A DNA stretch of 64,000 nucleotides, from the NCBI RefSeq assembly GCF_023656565.1, contig NZ_JAMOKG010000002.1, forward strand, positions 874,030 to 938,029, read 5' to 3'. Numbering within the stretch: position 1 is the stretch's first letter; each line of letters starts with the position of its first letter. Below the pieces are notes generated by a model. It was given only the letters and a program-made list of their open reading frames with translations. It ran no database searches and was not told where the DNA came from. This DNA comes from Flavobacterium tyrosinilyticum (GTDB lineage Bacteria; Bacteroidota; Bacteroidia; Flavobacteriales; Flavobacteriaceae). Both the position numbers and the translations under genes were made by a program. Below, piece by piece: positions 26,172 to 35,392 of the stretch.

Positions 26172-27356
26172 ATGAAGAAAATATTTTTTATCCTTTCCGT
26201 GCTTTCTTCCGGAGTTCTTTTTTCACAGTCTGAGTCGCAGGAAAAACCAGAACTTACATTTGCGACCTACAATGTGAGTATGGAATCTGATAATTATTCT
26301 CCCAAAGGCGCAATGGGAAAATCGGAGCAGATATTGATTTATCAGCTTAATTCAGGGCATAATACTCAAATTAGAAATATCGCTCAAATTATTCAGACTG
26401 TTAGGCCAGACGTTATTCTGCTAAACGAATTTGATTATATTAAAGATCCTGAACTTGGTGTAAAGACGTTTATTAAAAATTACTTGAAAGTGAGTCAAGG
26501 GGGAGCAACACCTATTGATTATCCGTACTACTATTATTCAACAGTAAATACGGGTCAGTCAAGTCCGTACGATTTGAACAATGATGGAAAGTTGGATAGT
26601 TTTGGAAATGATGCATGGGCATTTGGCATGTATCCTGGTCAATATGGGATGATGCTTTTGTCTAAATATCCTATTGATGTTGCGGCGGTTCGTACTTTTC
26701 AACATTTTAAATGGAAAGATATGCCAGGAGCATTGCTTACCAAAAAAGCAGATGGATCGGATTGGTATAGCAAAAAAGCATGGAAAGAATTTCCATTATC
26801 TTCAAAATCTCACTGGGATGTTCCTGTGCAGATAGGCAATGAAACGGTTCATGTTTTAGTCAGTCATCCAACTCCTCCTACTTTTGACGGTGCTGAAGAT
26901 CGCAATGGAAAAAGAAATCATGATGAAATCCGATTCTGGAGAGATTATATTTCAGATAATTCAGCTTCGTACATTTATGATGATAAAGGCGTTAAAGGCG
27001 GTTTGTCTCCTAATTCTCGATTTGTTATAATGGGTGATCAAAACGCTTCGCCAGTTGAAGGGGATGCTATTAGAGAAGGTATAAAATCCTTAGTAGAGAG
27101 TCCGAAAATTAATAGCGACTTTACGCCTGCTAGTAAAGGTGGTGCTGAATTTAGTCCTGAAAATCCTTTTGGAGTTAATCATACAGCTTTTTGGAGAATG
27201 AGAGCTGATTACGTATTGCCATCCAGGCTCGGATTTAGGGTTATCAGCAGCGGTGTATTCTGGCCAGCCAAAGGCGAACCAATGTCGGAATTGGTTGAAA
27301 AACGGGAATCAAGTTCAGATCATCGTTTGGTTTGGGTAAAGGTGGTTTTGGAATAA
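26172..27356 (+). CDS. Secreted endonuclease/exonuclease/phosphatase-fold protein
   Basis: 394 residues. Signal peptide MKKIFFILSVLSSGVLFSQ. The DNase I-like fold is shown by FATYNVSM near 31, the metal ligand in DVILLNEFDY near 82, HVLVSHPTPP near 230, MGDQNASP near 289 and the C-terminal SSDHRLVWVKV. The insert SPYDLNNDGKLDSFGNDAWAFGMYPGQYGMMLLSKYPID is typical of a group often annotated with alkaline phosphatase/phytase systems. Catalytic residues are all present, so it should be an active hydrolase of a phosphodiester or phosphomonoester. The protein is probably periplasmic or extracellular. The substrate cannot be read. Confidence 0.82.
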   Translation: MKKIFFILSVLSSGVLFSQSESQEKPELTFATYNVSMESDNYSPKGAMGKSEQILIYQLNSGHNTQIRNIAQIIQTVRPDVILLNEFDYIKDPELGVKTFIKNYLKVSQGGATPIDYPYYYYSTVNTGQSSPYDLNNDGKLDSFGNDAWAFGMYPGQYGMMLLSKYPIDVAAVRTFQHFKWKDMPGALLTKKADGSDWYSKKAWKEFPLSSKSHWDVPVQIGNETVHVLVSHPTPPTFDGAEDRNGKRNHDEIRFWRDYISDNSASYIYDDKGVKGGLSPNSRFVIMGDQNASPVEGDAIREGIKSLVESPKINSDFTPASKGGAEFSPENPFGVNHTAFWRMRADYVLPSRLGFRVISSGVFWPAKGEPMSELVEKRESSSDHRLVWVKVVLE

Positions 27357-27398
27357 ATAAAACTTTGCCTTTTAATTTACGAGATTAAATAAAGCATA

Positions 27399-27428
27399 AA
27401 AAAACCTTGGGATAACCAAGGTTTTTTG
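27399..27428. terminator. Bidirectional terminator between the phosphatase-fold gene and fahA
   Basis: AAAAAACCTTGG / CCAAGGTTTTTT with a 5-nt loop. Confidence 0.85.
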
Positions 27429-27457
27429 TTTTATATTTCTTCAGTTTTATCTGCTCT

Positions 27458-28744
27458 TCATTGTTTAATGAAAGGAGGTAGCAATTGGCTAGAAACTTCT
27501 CCAAAACCAATTCTTACTTCCGTATTTTCACAGAATCCACGAATAATTACAGTGTCATTATCTTCAATAAATTTACGTTCGCTTCCGTCTTTTAGCTTCA
27601 ATGGATTTTTTCCTCCCCAAGTTAATTCTAGCATAGAACCAAAACTATCAGGAGTTGGACCAGAAATTGTTCCAGAACCCATCATGTCGCCAGAGTTTAC
27701 ACGACATCCATTAGAAGTGTGATGTGCTAACTGCTGACTCATTGACCAGTATAAATATTTGAAATTAGATCTTGAAATAATAGTTTCTTCTTCTTGATTT
27801 TCAGGTTTTAAGGAAACTTCCAAATGAATATCAAAAGCTTTTTTTCCTTTGGTCTGCAAATACGGAAGTGGTGTTGGATCTTGTTTAGGTCCCTTTGTTC
27901 TAAAAGGCTCCAAAGCATCCATAGTCACAATCCAAGGTGAAATAGAAGTCGCAAAGTTCTTAGCTAAGAATGGCCCAAGTGGCACATATTCCCATTTCTG
28001 AATGTCGCGAGCACTCCAGTCATTTAGTAAAACCATTCCGAAAATATAATCTTCAGCTTCATAAGTTGAAATATTTTCGCCCATTACATTTACATCTGTT
28101 GTAATAAAAGCAGTCTCTAATTCAAAATCTACTAAACGTGAAGCACCAAAAACAGGCGTGTCGTGTCCAGCTGGCAAAGTTTGTCCCATCGGTCTGTGAA
28201 CTGGAATTCCAGATGGTACAATGGTAGAACTTCTTCCATGATATCCAACCGGAATATGAAGCCAGTTTGGCAACAAAGCATTGTCTGGATCTCGGAACAT
28301 TTTACCCACGTTTGTAGCGTGCTCTCTACTAGAATAAAAGTCAGTGTAATCACCAATTAAAACAGGAAGTTGCATCTCTACATCTTCAATTTTAAATATA
28401 ACAATATCTCTATGTTTTGTTGAATCTCTTAATTGTGGATTAGTCTCGTCGAATATATCTGCAATACGATTTCGAACTAAACGCCATGTTTTTTTTCCGT
28501 CAGAAATAAAATCATTTAGCGTATCCTGCATAAACATATCATCGGTTAATTCTATTCCTTCAAAATAGTTTAATTGCTGTAAAGCCCCTAAATCTATGGC
28601 GTAATCGCCAATTCGCGTTCCTACGGTAACGACATTTTCTTTAGTAAGAAATACACCGAAAGGAATATTCTGAATGGGGAAGTCGCTATTTTCTGGCACT
28701 TCTAACCATGATTTTCTACTGGTATCGTTGGCAGTTATTGGCAT
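27458..28744 (-). CDS. fahA: Fumarylacetoacetase
   Basis: 428 residues, full FAH length with the N-terminal SH3-like domain. Active-site blocks: GYHGRSSTIVPSG near residue 160, FELETAFI and DWSARDIQKWEYVPLGPFLAKNFATSISPW near 235-265, and SGDMMGSGTISGP near 355. It performs the last step of tyrosine/phenylalanine breakdown, yielding fumarate and acetoacetate. Other genes of that pathway are not in the window. It is divergently transcribed from glyA with overlapping promoter elements. Confidence 0.94.
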   Translation of the reverse strand: MPITANDTSRKSWLEVPENSDFPIQNIPFGVFLTKENVVTVGTRIGDYAIDLGALQQLNYFEGIELTDDMFMQDTLNDFISDGKKTWRLVRNRIADIFDETNPQLRDSTKHRDIVIFKIEDVEMQLPVLIGDYTDFYSSREHATNVGKMFRDPDNALLPNWLHIPVGYHGRSSTIVPSGIPVHRPMGQTLPAGHDTPVFGASRLVDFELETAFITTDVNVMGENISTYEAEDYIFGMVLLNDWSARDIQKWEYVPLGPFLAKNFATSISPWIVTMDALEPFRTKGPKQDPTPLPYLQTKGKKAFDIHLEVSLKPENQEEETIISRSNFKYLYWSMSQQLAHHTSNGCRVNSGDMMGSGTISGPTPDSFGSMLELTWGGKNPLKLKDGSERKFIEDNDTVIIRGFCENTEVRIGFGEVSSQLLPPFIKQ

Positions 28745-28779
28745 GTTTAATGTTAATTATTTGTTGAAAAATTACTTGT

Positions 28780-28810
28780 CAAATATATCATAATCTAGCA
28801 GTTTGACAAA
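28780..28810 (-). promoter_or_regulatory. Promoter for fahA
   Basis: On the minus strand TATATTTG (28780-28787) and TTTG (28807-28810), spaced 19 nt. The -33 element is one half of the palindrome GTTTGACAAAC at 28801-28811. Confidence 0.65.
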
Positions 28811-28828
28811 CGTTTTTTTGTATTTTTG
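28802..28828 (+). promoter_or_regulatory. Promoter for glyA
   Basis: TATTTTTG at 28821-28828 and a possible -33 TTTG at 28802-28805 in the shared palindrome. The 15-nt spacing is shorter than usual, so the -33 call is weaker. Confidence 0.5.
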
Positions 28829-28853
28829 CGTGAAATTAACGAAAAACAAAAAA

Positions 28854-30128
28854 ATGCAACGCGACGAACAAATTTTTGATCTTATCCAAGAGGAGAAAGA
28901 AAGACAAATTCACGGACTAGAGCTTATTGCTTCTGAGAATTTTGTAAGTGATGAAGTAATGGCAGCAGCAGGGTCTGTTTTAACTAATAAATATGCTGAA
29001 GGTTATCCTGGCAAAAGATACTACGGCGGTTGCGAAGTAGTTGACGTTATTGAGCAAATTGCTATTGACAGAGCTAAAGAATTATTTGGCGCTGAATATG
29101 CAAACGTACAGCCTCACTCAGGTTCTCAAGCAAACACAGCTGTTTATCATGCTTGTTTGAATCCTGGTGATACGATTTTAGGTTTTGACTTATCTCATGG
29201 TGGTCACTTAACTCATGGTTCTCCAGTAAACTTCTCAGGACGTTTATACCGTCCAGTTTTCTATGGTGTAGATGCTGAAACTGGTCGTTTAGATTATGAT
29301 AAAATTCAAGAAATTGCAACTAAAGAACAGCCAAAATTAATCATCGCTGGAGCTTCGGCTTATTCTCGTGATATGGATTTTGCTCGTTTCAGACAAATTG
29401 CTGACAGCGTAGGAGCAATCTTATTTGCTGATATTTCTCACCCAGCAGGTCTTATCGCAAAAGGATTATTAAACGATCCAATTCCACATTGTCATATTGT
29501 TTCTACAACAACTCACAAAACATTAAGAGGACCACGTGGAGGTCTTATTTTAATGGGGAAAGATTTCCCAAATCCACAAGGATTAACAACTCCAAAAGGA
29601 GAAATCAGAATGATGTCTTCATTATTAGATCTAGCTGTTTTCCCAGGAAATCAAGGTGGACCTTTAATGCACATTATCGCTGCTAAAGCGGTTGCTTTTG
29701 GTGAAGCTCTTAAAGATGAGTTCTTTACTTATGCAATGCAATTACAAAAAAATGCAAATGCAATGGCTGACGCTTTCGTAAAAAGAGGTTACAACATTAT
29801 CTCTGGCGGAACAGATAACCATATGATGCTTATTGACTTAAGAAATAAAAATATTTCGGGTAAAGAAGCTGAAAACGCATTAGTAAAAGCTGAAATTACA
29901 GTAAACAAAAACATGGTTCCTTTTGATGATAAATCTCCATTTATCACTTCTGGAATTCGTGTTGGAACAGCTGCAATCACAACTCGTGGTTTAGTTGAAA
30001 AAGATATGGAAACTATCGTAGCTTTAATCGATAAAGTTCTTACTGATCATACAAACGAAGACGTTATTGAAGAAGTTGCTGAAGAAGTAAACGAATTAAT
30101 GAGCGAAAGACCAATTTTTGCGTATTAA
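28854..30128 (+). CDS. glyA: Serine hydroxymethyltransferase
   Basis: 424 residues from the ATG at 28854; an upstream in-frame codon at 28803 lies in the promoter. It interconverts serine and glycine, charging tetrahydrofolate with a one-carbon unit. Motifs: [10 protein letters not shown] near residue 24, YYGGCEVVD near 57, [11 protein letters not shown] near 85, and the PLP lysine in [14 protein letters not shown] (Lys222). GTAAITTRG near 385 is also conserved. It is cytosolic. Codon use is rich in highly expressed choices (CGT, GGT). Single gene; miaE follows after a palindrome. Confidence 0.96.
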   Translation: MQRDEQIFDLIQEEKERQIHGLELIASENFVSDEVMAAAGSVLTNKYAEGYPGKRYYGGCEVVDVIEQIAIDRAKELFGAEYANVQPHSGSQANTAVYHACLNPGDTILGFDLSHGGHLTHGSPVNFSGRLYRPVFYGVDAETGRLDYDKIQEIATKEQPKLIIAGASAYSRDMDFARFRQIADSVGAILFADISHPAGLIAKGLLNDPIPHCHIVSTTTHKTLRGPRGGLILMGKDFPNPQGLTTPKGEIRMMSSLLDLAVFPGNQGGPLMHIIAAKAVAFGEALKDEFFTYAMQLQKNANAMADAFVKRGYNIISGGTDNHMMLIDLRNKNISGKEAENALVKAEITVNKNMVPFDDKSPFITSGIRVGTAAITTRGLVEKDMETIVALIDKVLTDHTNEDVIEEVAEEVNELMSERPIFAY

Positions 30129-30142
30129 TTAGTTTAAAGTTT

Positions 30143-30233
30143 AAGGTTTCAAGTTTAAAGTTTTGTAATGCGTAAATAAACGTATTATGAAACTTTAAAC
30201 TTTTTTTCGTTTAGAAAAGAAACTTGAAACCTG
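30143..30233. repeat. Inverted repeat (family A) between glyA and miaE
   Basis: Outer arms AAGGTTTCAAGTTT / AAACTTGAAACCT; inner arms 30152-30172 and 30181-30201 (AGTTTAAAGTTT words). Same family as 112-175. Confidence 0.65.
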
Positions 30234-30265
30234 AAACAAAATAAACCTGAAAAAAATTAAAAGAC

Positions 30266-30859
30266 ATGGGCGTATTAAGATTACAATTGCCAACCGACCC
30301 AAGATGGGTAAATATTGTTGAGAAAAACATTGAAGAAATTCTAACGGATCACGCTTGGTGCGAACAGAAAGCGGCAACAAATGCGATTACGATCATTACA
30401 AATAATTCTGAACATCAGGATTTAGTGAAAGATTTATTGGCTTTAGCCAAAGAAGAAATAGATCATTTTGAACAAGTTCATAATATCATCATCAAAAGAG
30501 GACTAAAACTAGGACGTGAGCGTAAAGATGATTATGTAAACGAACTATATCAATACATGAAAAAAAGCGGTGACGGAAGCCGTGTTTCTGGACTTGTAGA
30601 AAGATTATTGTTCTCCGCAATGATCGAAGCTAGAAGCTGTGAACGCTTTAAAGTGCTTTCTGAGAATATTAAAGATGAAGAATTAGCTGTTTTCTACAGA
30701 GAATTAATGGAAAGTGAAGCAGGGCATTATACAACATTCATTACCTACGCACGTAAATACGGAACTGGAATAGATGTTGAAAAGCGTTGGAGAGAATGGT
30801 TGGCTTTTGAAGAATCTATAATTACGAATTACGGAAAAGGAGAGACGATACACGGGTAG
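30266..30859 (+). CDS. miaE: tRNA 2-methylthio-N6-isopentenyladenosine37 hydroxylase (MiaE)
   Basis: 197 residues, ferritin-like diiron protein. Diiron ligands are visible in EEIDHFEQVH (ExxH, near 76), EARSCERF (near 119) and ESEAGHYTTF (ExxH, near 152). The N-terminal LQLPTDPRWV and DHAWCEQKAA blocks match MiaE. It hydroxylates the modified adenosine at tRNA position 37 using oxygen, changing the codon-reading properties of tRNAs for UNN codons. Found in aerobic bacteria. It appears to be a single gene with a family A palindrome in its leader. Confidence 0.9.
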   Translation: MGVLRLQLPTDPRWVNIVEKNIEEILTDHAWCEQKAATNAITIITNNSEHQDLVKDLLALAKEEIDHFEQVHNIIIKRGLKLGRERKDDYVNELYQYMKKSGDGSRVSGLVERLLFSAMIEARSCERFKVLSENIKDEELAVFYRELMESEAGHYTTFITYARKYGTGIDVEKRWREWLAFEESIITNYGKGETIHG

Positions 30860-31100
30860 TTTTTTTAGTGTTCAGTGTTCAGGTTTTTTAGTGTTCAGTC
30901 GCAGTCTGAGATCTCAGTTTTTACGTTTGTCACGTTGAGCGAAGTCGAAACGCGCTCCAATTAGAAACTTTGTGAATCTCCGTGATATCTTTGTGAATCT
31001 TTGTGGAATTAAAAAGAGCTTTCTCAAACGCAAGTCAGTAATTGTTCACAAGTTCAAGTTTTTGTTAATCTAAAATCTAAAGTCTACAATCTAAAATTCC
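30860..31100. repeat. miaE-guaC gap: several repeat fragments
   Basis: Contains the direct repeat TTTTTTAGTGTTCAG (twice near 30862-30900), a solo family J half (GTTGAGCGAAGTCGAAACG near 30942), two AANNTTTGTGAATCT units near 30963-31005, and a family L arm (AATCTAAAATCTAAAG) at 31066-31097. No coding frame. Confidence 0.5.
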
Positions 31101-31101
31101 T

Positions 31102-31109
31102 TACATTTG
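31102..31109 (+). promoter_or_regulatory. -7 element for guaC
   Basis: TACATTTG, 23 nt before the ATG at 31132. The region where a -33 element would lie is the family L repeat. Confidence 0.5.
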
Positions 31110-31131
31110 AGAGTAACCAAAATCTCGAACT

Positions 31132-32172
31132 ATGAGAATAGAAATGGACTTGAAATTAGGATTTAAAGATGTAATGTTTAGACCTAAGAGATCAACGCTC
31201 AAGAGCAGATCTGAAGTTTCACTAGAACAAAATTTCAAATTTTTGCACAGTACAGCAAGTTGGACGGGAATTCCGATAATGGCTGCCAATATGGATACGG
31301 TTGGAACTTTTGAAATAGCAAAAGTTTTAGCAAAAGAAAAACTCTTTACGGCCATTCATAAACATTACACTTTAGAAGAATGGAATGCATTTCTAAAGAA
31401 CGTAACTCTTGATTTTTACGATTATATTGCTGTAAGCACAGGAACAGGAAAAGAGGATTTTGATAAAATAGGTGCAATAATTTCTGCAAATCCATTACTG
31501 AAATTTATTTGTATTGATGTTGCAAATGGTTATTCGGAACATTTTGTTCAATTTTTAAAGAAAACCCGAAAACAATATCCAGACAAAATCATTATTGCAG
31601 GAAACGTAGTTACTGGCGAAATGACCGAAGAACTTTTATTAGCTGGTGCTGATATTGTAAAAGTTGGAATTGGTCCTGGTTCTGTTTGTACAACTCGCGT
31701 TAAAACAGGCGTTGGTTATCCGCAATTATCGGCTATTATCGAATGTGCCGATGCAGCTCACGGGTTAGGTGGACATATTATCAGCGATGGCGGTTGCACA
31801 ACTCCAGGCGATGTTGCCAAAGCTTTTGGCGCCGGAGCCGATTTTGTAATGTTGGGCGGAATGCTCGCTGGACATACAGAAAGTGGTGGAGAACTGATAG
31901 AAGTAAAGGGCGAAAAATTCAAACAATTTTACGGAATGAGTTCTAAAACTGCCATGGATAAACATTCTGGAGGCGTTGCAGAATACAGAGCAAGCGAAGG
32001 AAAAACAGTTCAGGTTCCGTTTAAAGGAGACGTGATTCAAACTGTTTTAGATATATTAGGCGGAATAAGAAGCACTTGCACTTATGTAGGAGCTTCAAGA
32101 TTAAAAGAATTGACTAAACGAACGACTTTCATCCGCGTAAGCGAGCAAGAAAATCAAGTTTTTACAAAATAA
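31132..32172 (+). CDS. guaC: GMP reductase
   Basis: 346 residues, IMPDH/GMPR family, lacking the CBS domain of IMPDH. It reduces GMP to IMP with NADPH, recycling guanine to adenine nucleotides. The catalytic cysteine is in [13 protein letters not shown] at Cys186, the same number as in the E. coli enzyme, and long stretches such as KLGFDV-like [30 protein letters not shown] and [17 protein letters not shown] are close to enterobacterial GuaC. The likeness is higher than most neighbours would show to E. coli, suggesting either strong constraint or transfer. A GNAT gene follows by 2 bp. Confidence 0.95.
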   Translation: MRIEMDLKLGFKDVMFRPKRSTLKSRSEVSLEQNFKFLHSTASWTGIPIMAANMDTVGTFEIAKVLAKEKLFTAIHKHYTLEEWNAFLKNVTLDFYDYIAVSTGTGKEDFDKIGAIISANPLLKFICIDVANGYSEHFVQFLKKTRKQYPDKIIIAGNVVTGEMTEELLLAGADIVKVGIGPGSVCTTRVKTGVGYPQLSAIIECADAAHGLGGHIISDGGCTTPGDVAKAFGAGADFVMLGGMLAGHTESGGELIEVKGEKFKQFYGMSSKTAMDKHSGGVAEYRASEGKTVQVPFKGDVIQTVLDILGGIRSTCTYVGASRLKELTKRTTFIRVSEQENQVFTK

Positions 32173-32174
32173 AT

Positions 32175-32672
32175 ATGATTAAAATTACCGAAGCATTTGT
32201 TGAAGATATTGCTAAAATTCAAGAAATAGCGCACATAACTTGGCCGATTACGTATGGCGAAATTTTAACAAAAGAGCAGCTGGATTATATGTTGGATTTG
32301 ATTTATTCTGATGAAGCACTTTCAAAACAAATTCAAAATAAAGAACAGTTGTTTTATTTGATTTCAGATTCTAATGCTGTAATCGGATTTATTGGAATTG
32401 AGCATCATTATAAAAGCGAAGCGATTACCAAAATTCATAAAATTTACCTTTTGCCAGAAACGCAAGGAAAAGGTTATGGTAAAATTGTTTTTGAAGAAAT
32501 TGCAAAAATGGCTTTAGAGAATAATTCAAAAGAGCTTTTATTAAACGTAAATCGCTTTAATACCGCATTAAATTTCTATAAAAAGCTAGGTTTTGATATC
32601 AAAGAAACGGTTGATATAGAAATTGGGAATGGATATTTGATGGAGGATTATGTTATGGGGAAAGCTCTGTAA
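32175..32672 (+). CDS. GNAT family N-acetyltransferase
   Basis: 165 residues, single GNAT domain. The acetyl-CoA motif is LPETQGKGYGKIVFEEIAK near residues 93-111, and the C-terminal NRFNTALNFYKKLGFDIKETVDIEIG is typical. It begins 2 bp after the guaC stop, so they are co-transcribed, but the acceptor substrate cannot be told. Cytosolic. Confidence 0.85.
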   Translation: MIKITEAFVEDIAKIQEIAHITWPITYGEILTKEQLDYMLDLIYSDEALSKQIQNKEQLFYLISDSNAVIGFIGIEHHYKSEAITKIHKIYLLPETQGKGYGKIVFEEIAKMALENNSKELLLNVNRFNTALNFYKKLGFDIKETVDIEIGNGYLMEDYVMGKAL

Positions 32673-32735
32673 ATAATTCCAAATCAATGAAATTTAAAAT
32701 CACAACTTTTGTGATTTTTTTTATTTTGAAATAAA

Positions 32736-32753
32736 ATAGATAACTCTATATAT
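32736..32753. promoter_or_regulatory. Candidate operator in front of the TetR gene
   Basis: ATAGA-TAAC-TCTAT followed by ATATT-like sequence. The same ATAGA...TCTATATATT pattern is at 33362-33384 before the MFS gene. It sits 9 nt upstream of the -7 element. Confidence 0.5.
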
Positions 32754-32761
32754 TTTTATTT

Positions 32762-32769
32762 TATCTTTG
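32762..32769 (+). promoter_or_regulatory. -7 element for the TetR gene
   Basis: TATCTTTG, only 9 nt before the ATG at 32779, predicting a leader of about 5 nt. It covers an in-frame TTG at 32767, excluding that start. Confidence 0.5.
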
Positions 32770-32778
32770 ACAAAAAAA

Positions 32779-33345
32779 ATGAAACAGAAAAGTAGTGTAA
32801 AAGAACGAATACTTGATACAGCGTCTCGTCTGTTTTATCATCAGGGATTTAATAGTACAGGAATTAACCAGATTATTGCTGAGGCAGATATTGCTATTGG
32901 TTCGCTCTATAAGCATTATCAATCTAAAAGTGATTTATTATACCATTATTTGGAGCAGCAGGAAACAGAATATTTTGCCAATCTAGATGACTATTTGAAA
33001 GACGAGAAGCAGCCGTTAAAAAAGCTTCTTAAATTAATTGATTATCGTATTAAACTTCAGGAGGAATCAAATTTTTCCGGATGCCATTTCATAAAAATAA
33101 ATGCTGAAATAGGTAGAGAAGATAAAAAAATAGAACAGTTTGTTCTGGCACATAAAGAGCGCCAGCGTGAGTATATTAATGGATTAGTGGATGAAATCAG
33201 TACAGTAAAAACGCTTTTAATAGAAAAAAATGCACTGCAAAACAGTATTTTTTTAATGATAGAAGGAGCTGTTGTTTCAGCAGGTATCAACGGAAATACG
33301 AATGATCTTAAAGCCGTAAAAAAAAGTATAAATCAGTTTTTCTGA
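32779..33345 (+). CDS. TetR/AcrR family transcriptional repressor
   Basis: 188 residues from ATG 32779. N-terminal HTH: RILDTASRLFYHQGFNSTGINQIIAEADIAIGSLYKHYQSKSDLLYHYL (about residues 10-60), the classic TetR helix-turn-helix. The C-terminal ligand domain, with FSGCHFIKINAEIG near 97, resembles TetR_C regulators of efflux and detoxification genes. It precedes an MFS drug transporter by 39 bp on the same strand, and matching palindromic sites lie before both genes, so it probably represses itself and the pump. The inducer is unknown. Confidence 0.88.
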   Translation: MKQKSSVKERILDTASRLFYHQGFNSTGINQIIAEADIAIGSLYKHYQSKSDLLYHYLEQQETEYFANLDDYLKDEKQPLKKLLKLIDYRIKLQEESNFSGCHFIKINAEIGREDKKIEQFVLAHKERQREYINGLVDEISTVKTLLIEKNALQNSIFLMIEGAVVSAGINGNTNDLKAVKKSINQFF

Positions 33346-33361
33346 TTTTTTTTAATTAAAA

Positions 33362-33384
33362 ATAGATAGACTATTCTATATATT
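33362..33384. promoter_or_regulatory. Candidate TetR operator before the MFS gene
   Basis: ATAGA-TAGACTAT-TCTATATATT ends directly at the MFS start codon. It matches the site at 32736 except for a 4-nt longer spacer. Confidence 0.5.
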
Positions 33385-34791
33385 ATGAAAAATAAAAAAT
33401 ACATTTCGCTCCTTATATTGCTGCTTGCACATTTGCTTACTATTTTAGATATATTTATTGTAAACGTTGCTATTCCGTCAATTCAACGTGGGCTTGGTTC
33501 AAGTAATGGAAAAATTCAGTTAGTTGTAGCCATGTATATGGTTGGATTTGCTTCTTTCCTTATAATTGGTGGTAAGACTGGAGATTATTTCGGCAGAAAG
33601 AGAATTTTTGTTTTAGGAATGCTCTTATTTATGATTAGCTCTGCAGGCTGTGGTTTTGCAGATTCAACTGACCAGCTTATTATTTTGAGGTTTTTTCAGG
33701 GAATAAGCGCAGGATTCATGTCTCCTCAGGTTTTGTCTTATATACAAGTTCTTTTTAAAGATCATAAAGAGCGCACTTATGCGATGGGTTGGTATGGAAT
33801 TGCGATTGGAATTGGCACTATGCTGGGGCAGTTTCTAGGTGGTTTTCTGGTAGAACTCAAACCGTTTTTAATTGATCAATCCTGGAGGTATATATTTCTT
33901 ATTAATATTCCTATTTGTGCTTCAGGGATTTTGCTGGCCATTCGTTATCTCAATCCGTCCCGAGATTATTCTTCTTTACAAATGGATTACTGGAGTGCTT
34001 TTATATTATGTATTGGGCTCGCATTATTGGTTTTTTCCATGGCTGTTGGTTTAGAACAAAACGGTCTCGTTAAAATTACATTGCCAGTATCACTCGTATT
34101 TATTTGTGTTTTTATATTCAGGCAGATAAAAAGTAAATCAAGTAAAAGAGAACCTTTATTAAACCTTGAGCTGTTTAAGAACCGGAATTTCAATATGGCG
34201 GTTTCAGCGTCTGCTCTTTTTATGTTAATGCTTGATGCCTACTTTTTTTTACTTGCTGTTTTTTTACAAGAAGGGATTCAGCTTTCTCCCATGCAGGCAG
34301 GATATTTTATTGTATTTCAGGGAAGCGGATTTATTCTGGCGTCATTTTTATCAGCTAGACTAGTACTGCGTTTTGGTAAATCGGTATTGATTTTTGGTGT
34401 GCTGCTTCTCATTTCAGCAATCATTTTGCAGCTTTTTCTTTTTTATTATCCAATAGTTGATTTTAGAGGATATTTAATAATGTTTCTGCATGGTATTGGC
34501 GTAGCGCTGGTTTTACCTTCATTTGCTAATGTTGCCTTGAAAAATCTCCCTCAAAATCTGATTGGAAATGCATCAGGAGTTTATTCTACGGTACAACAAT
34601 TGTTTGGTGCATTGGGAATTACATTAACAGGAAGTGTATTCTATTATTTTGTAAAAGGAAATACAGATTTCAAGCATTTTTATAACGCTTTTTTCTATGG
34701 CACATTTATTCATTTGTTTTGTTTAATAAGTGTACTGCTGATTTTATTTTTGCTGCCAAAGTCGGTTCTTCCAAAAAAAAGAAAAGAATAG
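33385..34791 (+). CDS. MFS transporter, DHA2 (14-span drug:H+ antiporter) type
   Basis: 468 residues, about 14 hydrophobic spans. Motif A is GGKTGDYFGRKRIF in the first cytoplasmic loop (near 62), motif C-like GIAIGIGTMLGQFLGGFLVE near 137, as in EmrB/QacA-type efflux proteins. The N-terminus LLAHLLTILDIFIVNVAIPSIQ is characteristic. It is probably expressed from the TetR promoter region or its own, under TetR control. There is no adjacent membrane fusion protein, so it may act alone at the inner membrane. Substrate unknown. Confidence 0.9.
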   Translation: MKNKKYISLLILLLAHLLTILDIFIVNVAIPSIQRGLGSSNGKIQLVVAMYMVGFASFLIIGGKTGDYFGRKRIFVLGMLLFMISSAGCGFADSTDQLIILRFFQGISAGFMSPQVLSYIQVLFKDHKERTYAMGWYGIAIGIGTMLGQFLGGFLVELKPFLIDQSWRYIFLINIPICASGILLAIRYLNPSRDYSSLQMDYWSAFILCIGLALLVFSMAVGLEQNGLVKITLPVSLVFICVFIFRQIKSKSSKREPLLNLELFKNRNFNMAVSASALFMLMLDAYFFLLAVFLQEGIQLSPMQAGYFIVFQGSGFILASFLSARLVLRFGKSVLIFGVLLLISAIILQLFLFYYPIVDFRGYLIMFLHGIGVALVLPSFANVALKNLPQNLIGNASGVYSTVQQLFGALGITLTGSVFYYFVKGNTDFKHFYNAFFYGTFIHLFCLISVLLILFLLPKSVLPKKRKE

Positions 34792-34813
34792 TGAAAAATA
34801 AATAGGGTTATGA

Positions 34814-35392
34814 TTAACTGACAATCACGTCATGTGTAAATAATAATCCTTTCAATTCATTCAAAGAAAAAACAGCTTTTTTCAATTTCGTTTTAGACGG
34901 ATCAATAGTATAATTATAACTTGTTTTAAAATCGGCTTTGTTGGCGATAGCTTTGTTGAATTCAGAACGGTATAAATCGCAATTATCGAAAATTACGCTG
35001 GTTAAATCTGCGGCCATGAAATCTACCGCTATTAAACTGCAATTGGTAAACGGAGTTCCTTTTAATTTTAAAGTATAAAATTTAGAGAAATCCAAAATAC
35101 AATTATTAAAGCGAACTTCAAAAATGAGCTTGTCGCACATGGCAAAATTCACTTCTTTAATTTCACATCGATTAAATGTTACGGTTCTAAAAGCAACATA
35201 ATTAATTTTTGCTTCACTGAAAATGCAATCATTAAAAACACAATCGATAAAAGTAACGGCCAAAAAAGTGCAGGCAGAAAAGTTACAATTGTTAAAAACA
35301 CAGCATTCGAAGTCTTTAAAATTTAAGTCATCTTTGGCGTAAACAATCGTATTGTACTCTTTATCAAGAAAATATTCGCTTTCTTTTTTCAA
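34814..35392 (-). CDS. Pentapeptide-repeat protein
   Basis: 192 residues from a TTG start; an in-frame TAA lies just upstream and the next Met is far inside, so TTG is forced. Between about residues 25 and 160 the protein repeats A(D/N)LXX-like units (FNNCNFSACTFLAVTFIDCVFNDCIFSEAKINY), forming a right-handed quadrilateral helix. The size and single domain resemble Qnr/McbG-type proteins, which mimic DNA and protect gyrase; that activity is not shown here and many such proteins do other things. It is convergent with the MFS efflux gene. No signal peptide. Confidence 0.85.
   Translation of the reverse strand: MKKESEYFLDKEYNTIVYAKDDLNFKDFECCVFNNCNFSACTFLAVTFIDCVFNDCIFSEAKINYVAFRTVTFNRCEIKEVNFAMCDKLIFEVRFNNCILDFSKFYTLKLKGTPFTNCSLIAVDFMAADLTSVIFDNCDLYRSEFNKAIANKADFKTSYNYTIDPSKTKLKKAVFSLNELKGLLFTHDVIVS

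Noticed and set aside
28803..28853. Longer start for GlyA
   Set aside because: It lies in the promoter region; the residues are not part of the family.
28745..28853. Glycine riboswitch before glyA
   Set aside because: The space before the ATG is under 110 bp and is filled by two promoters; no aptamer-like structure.
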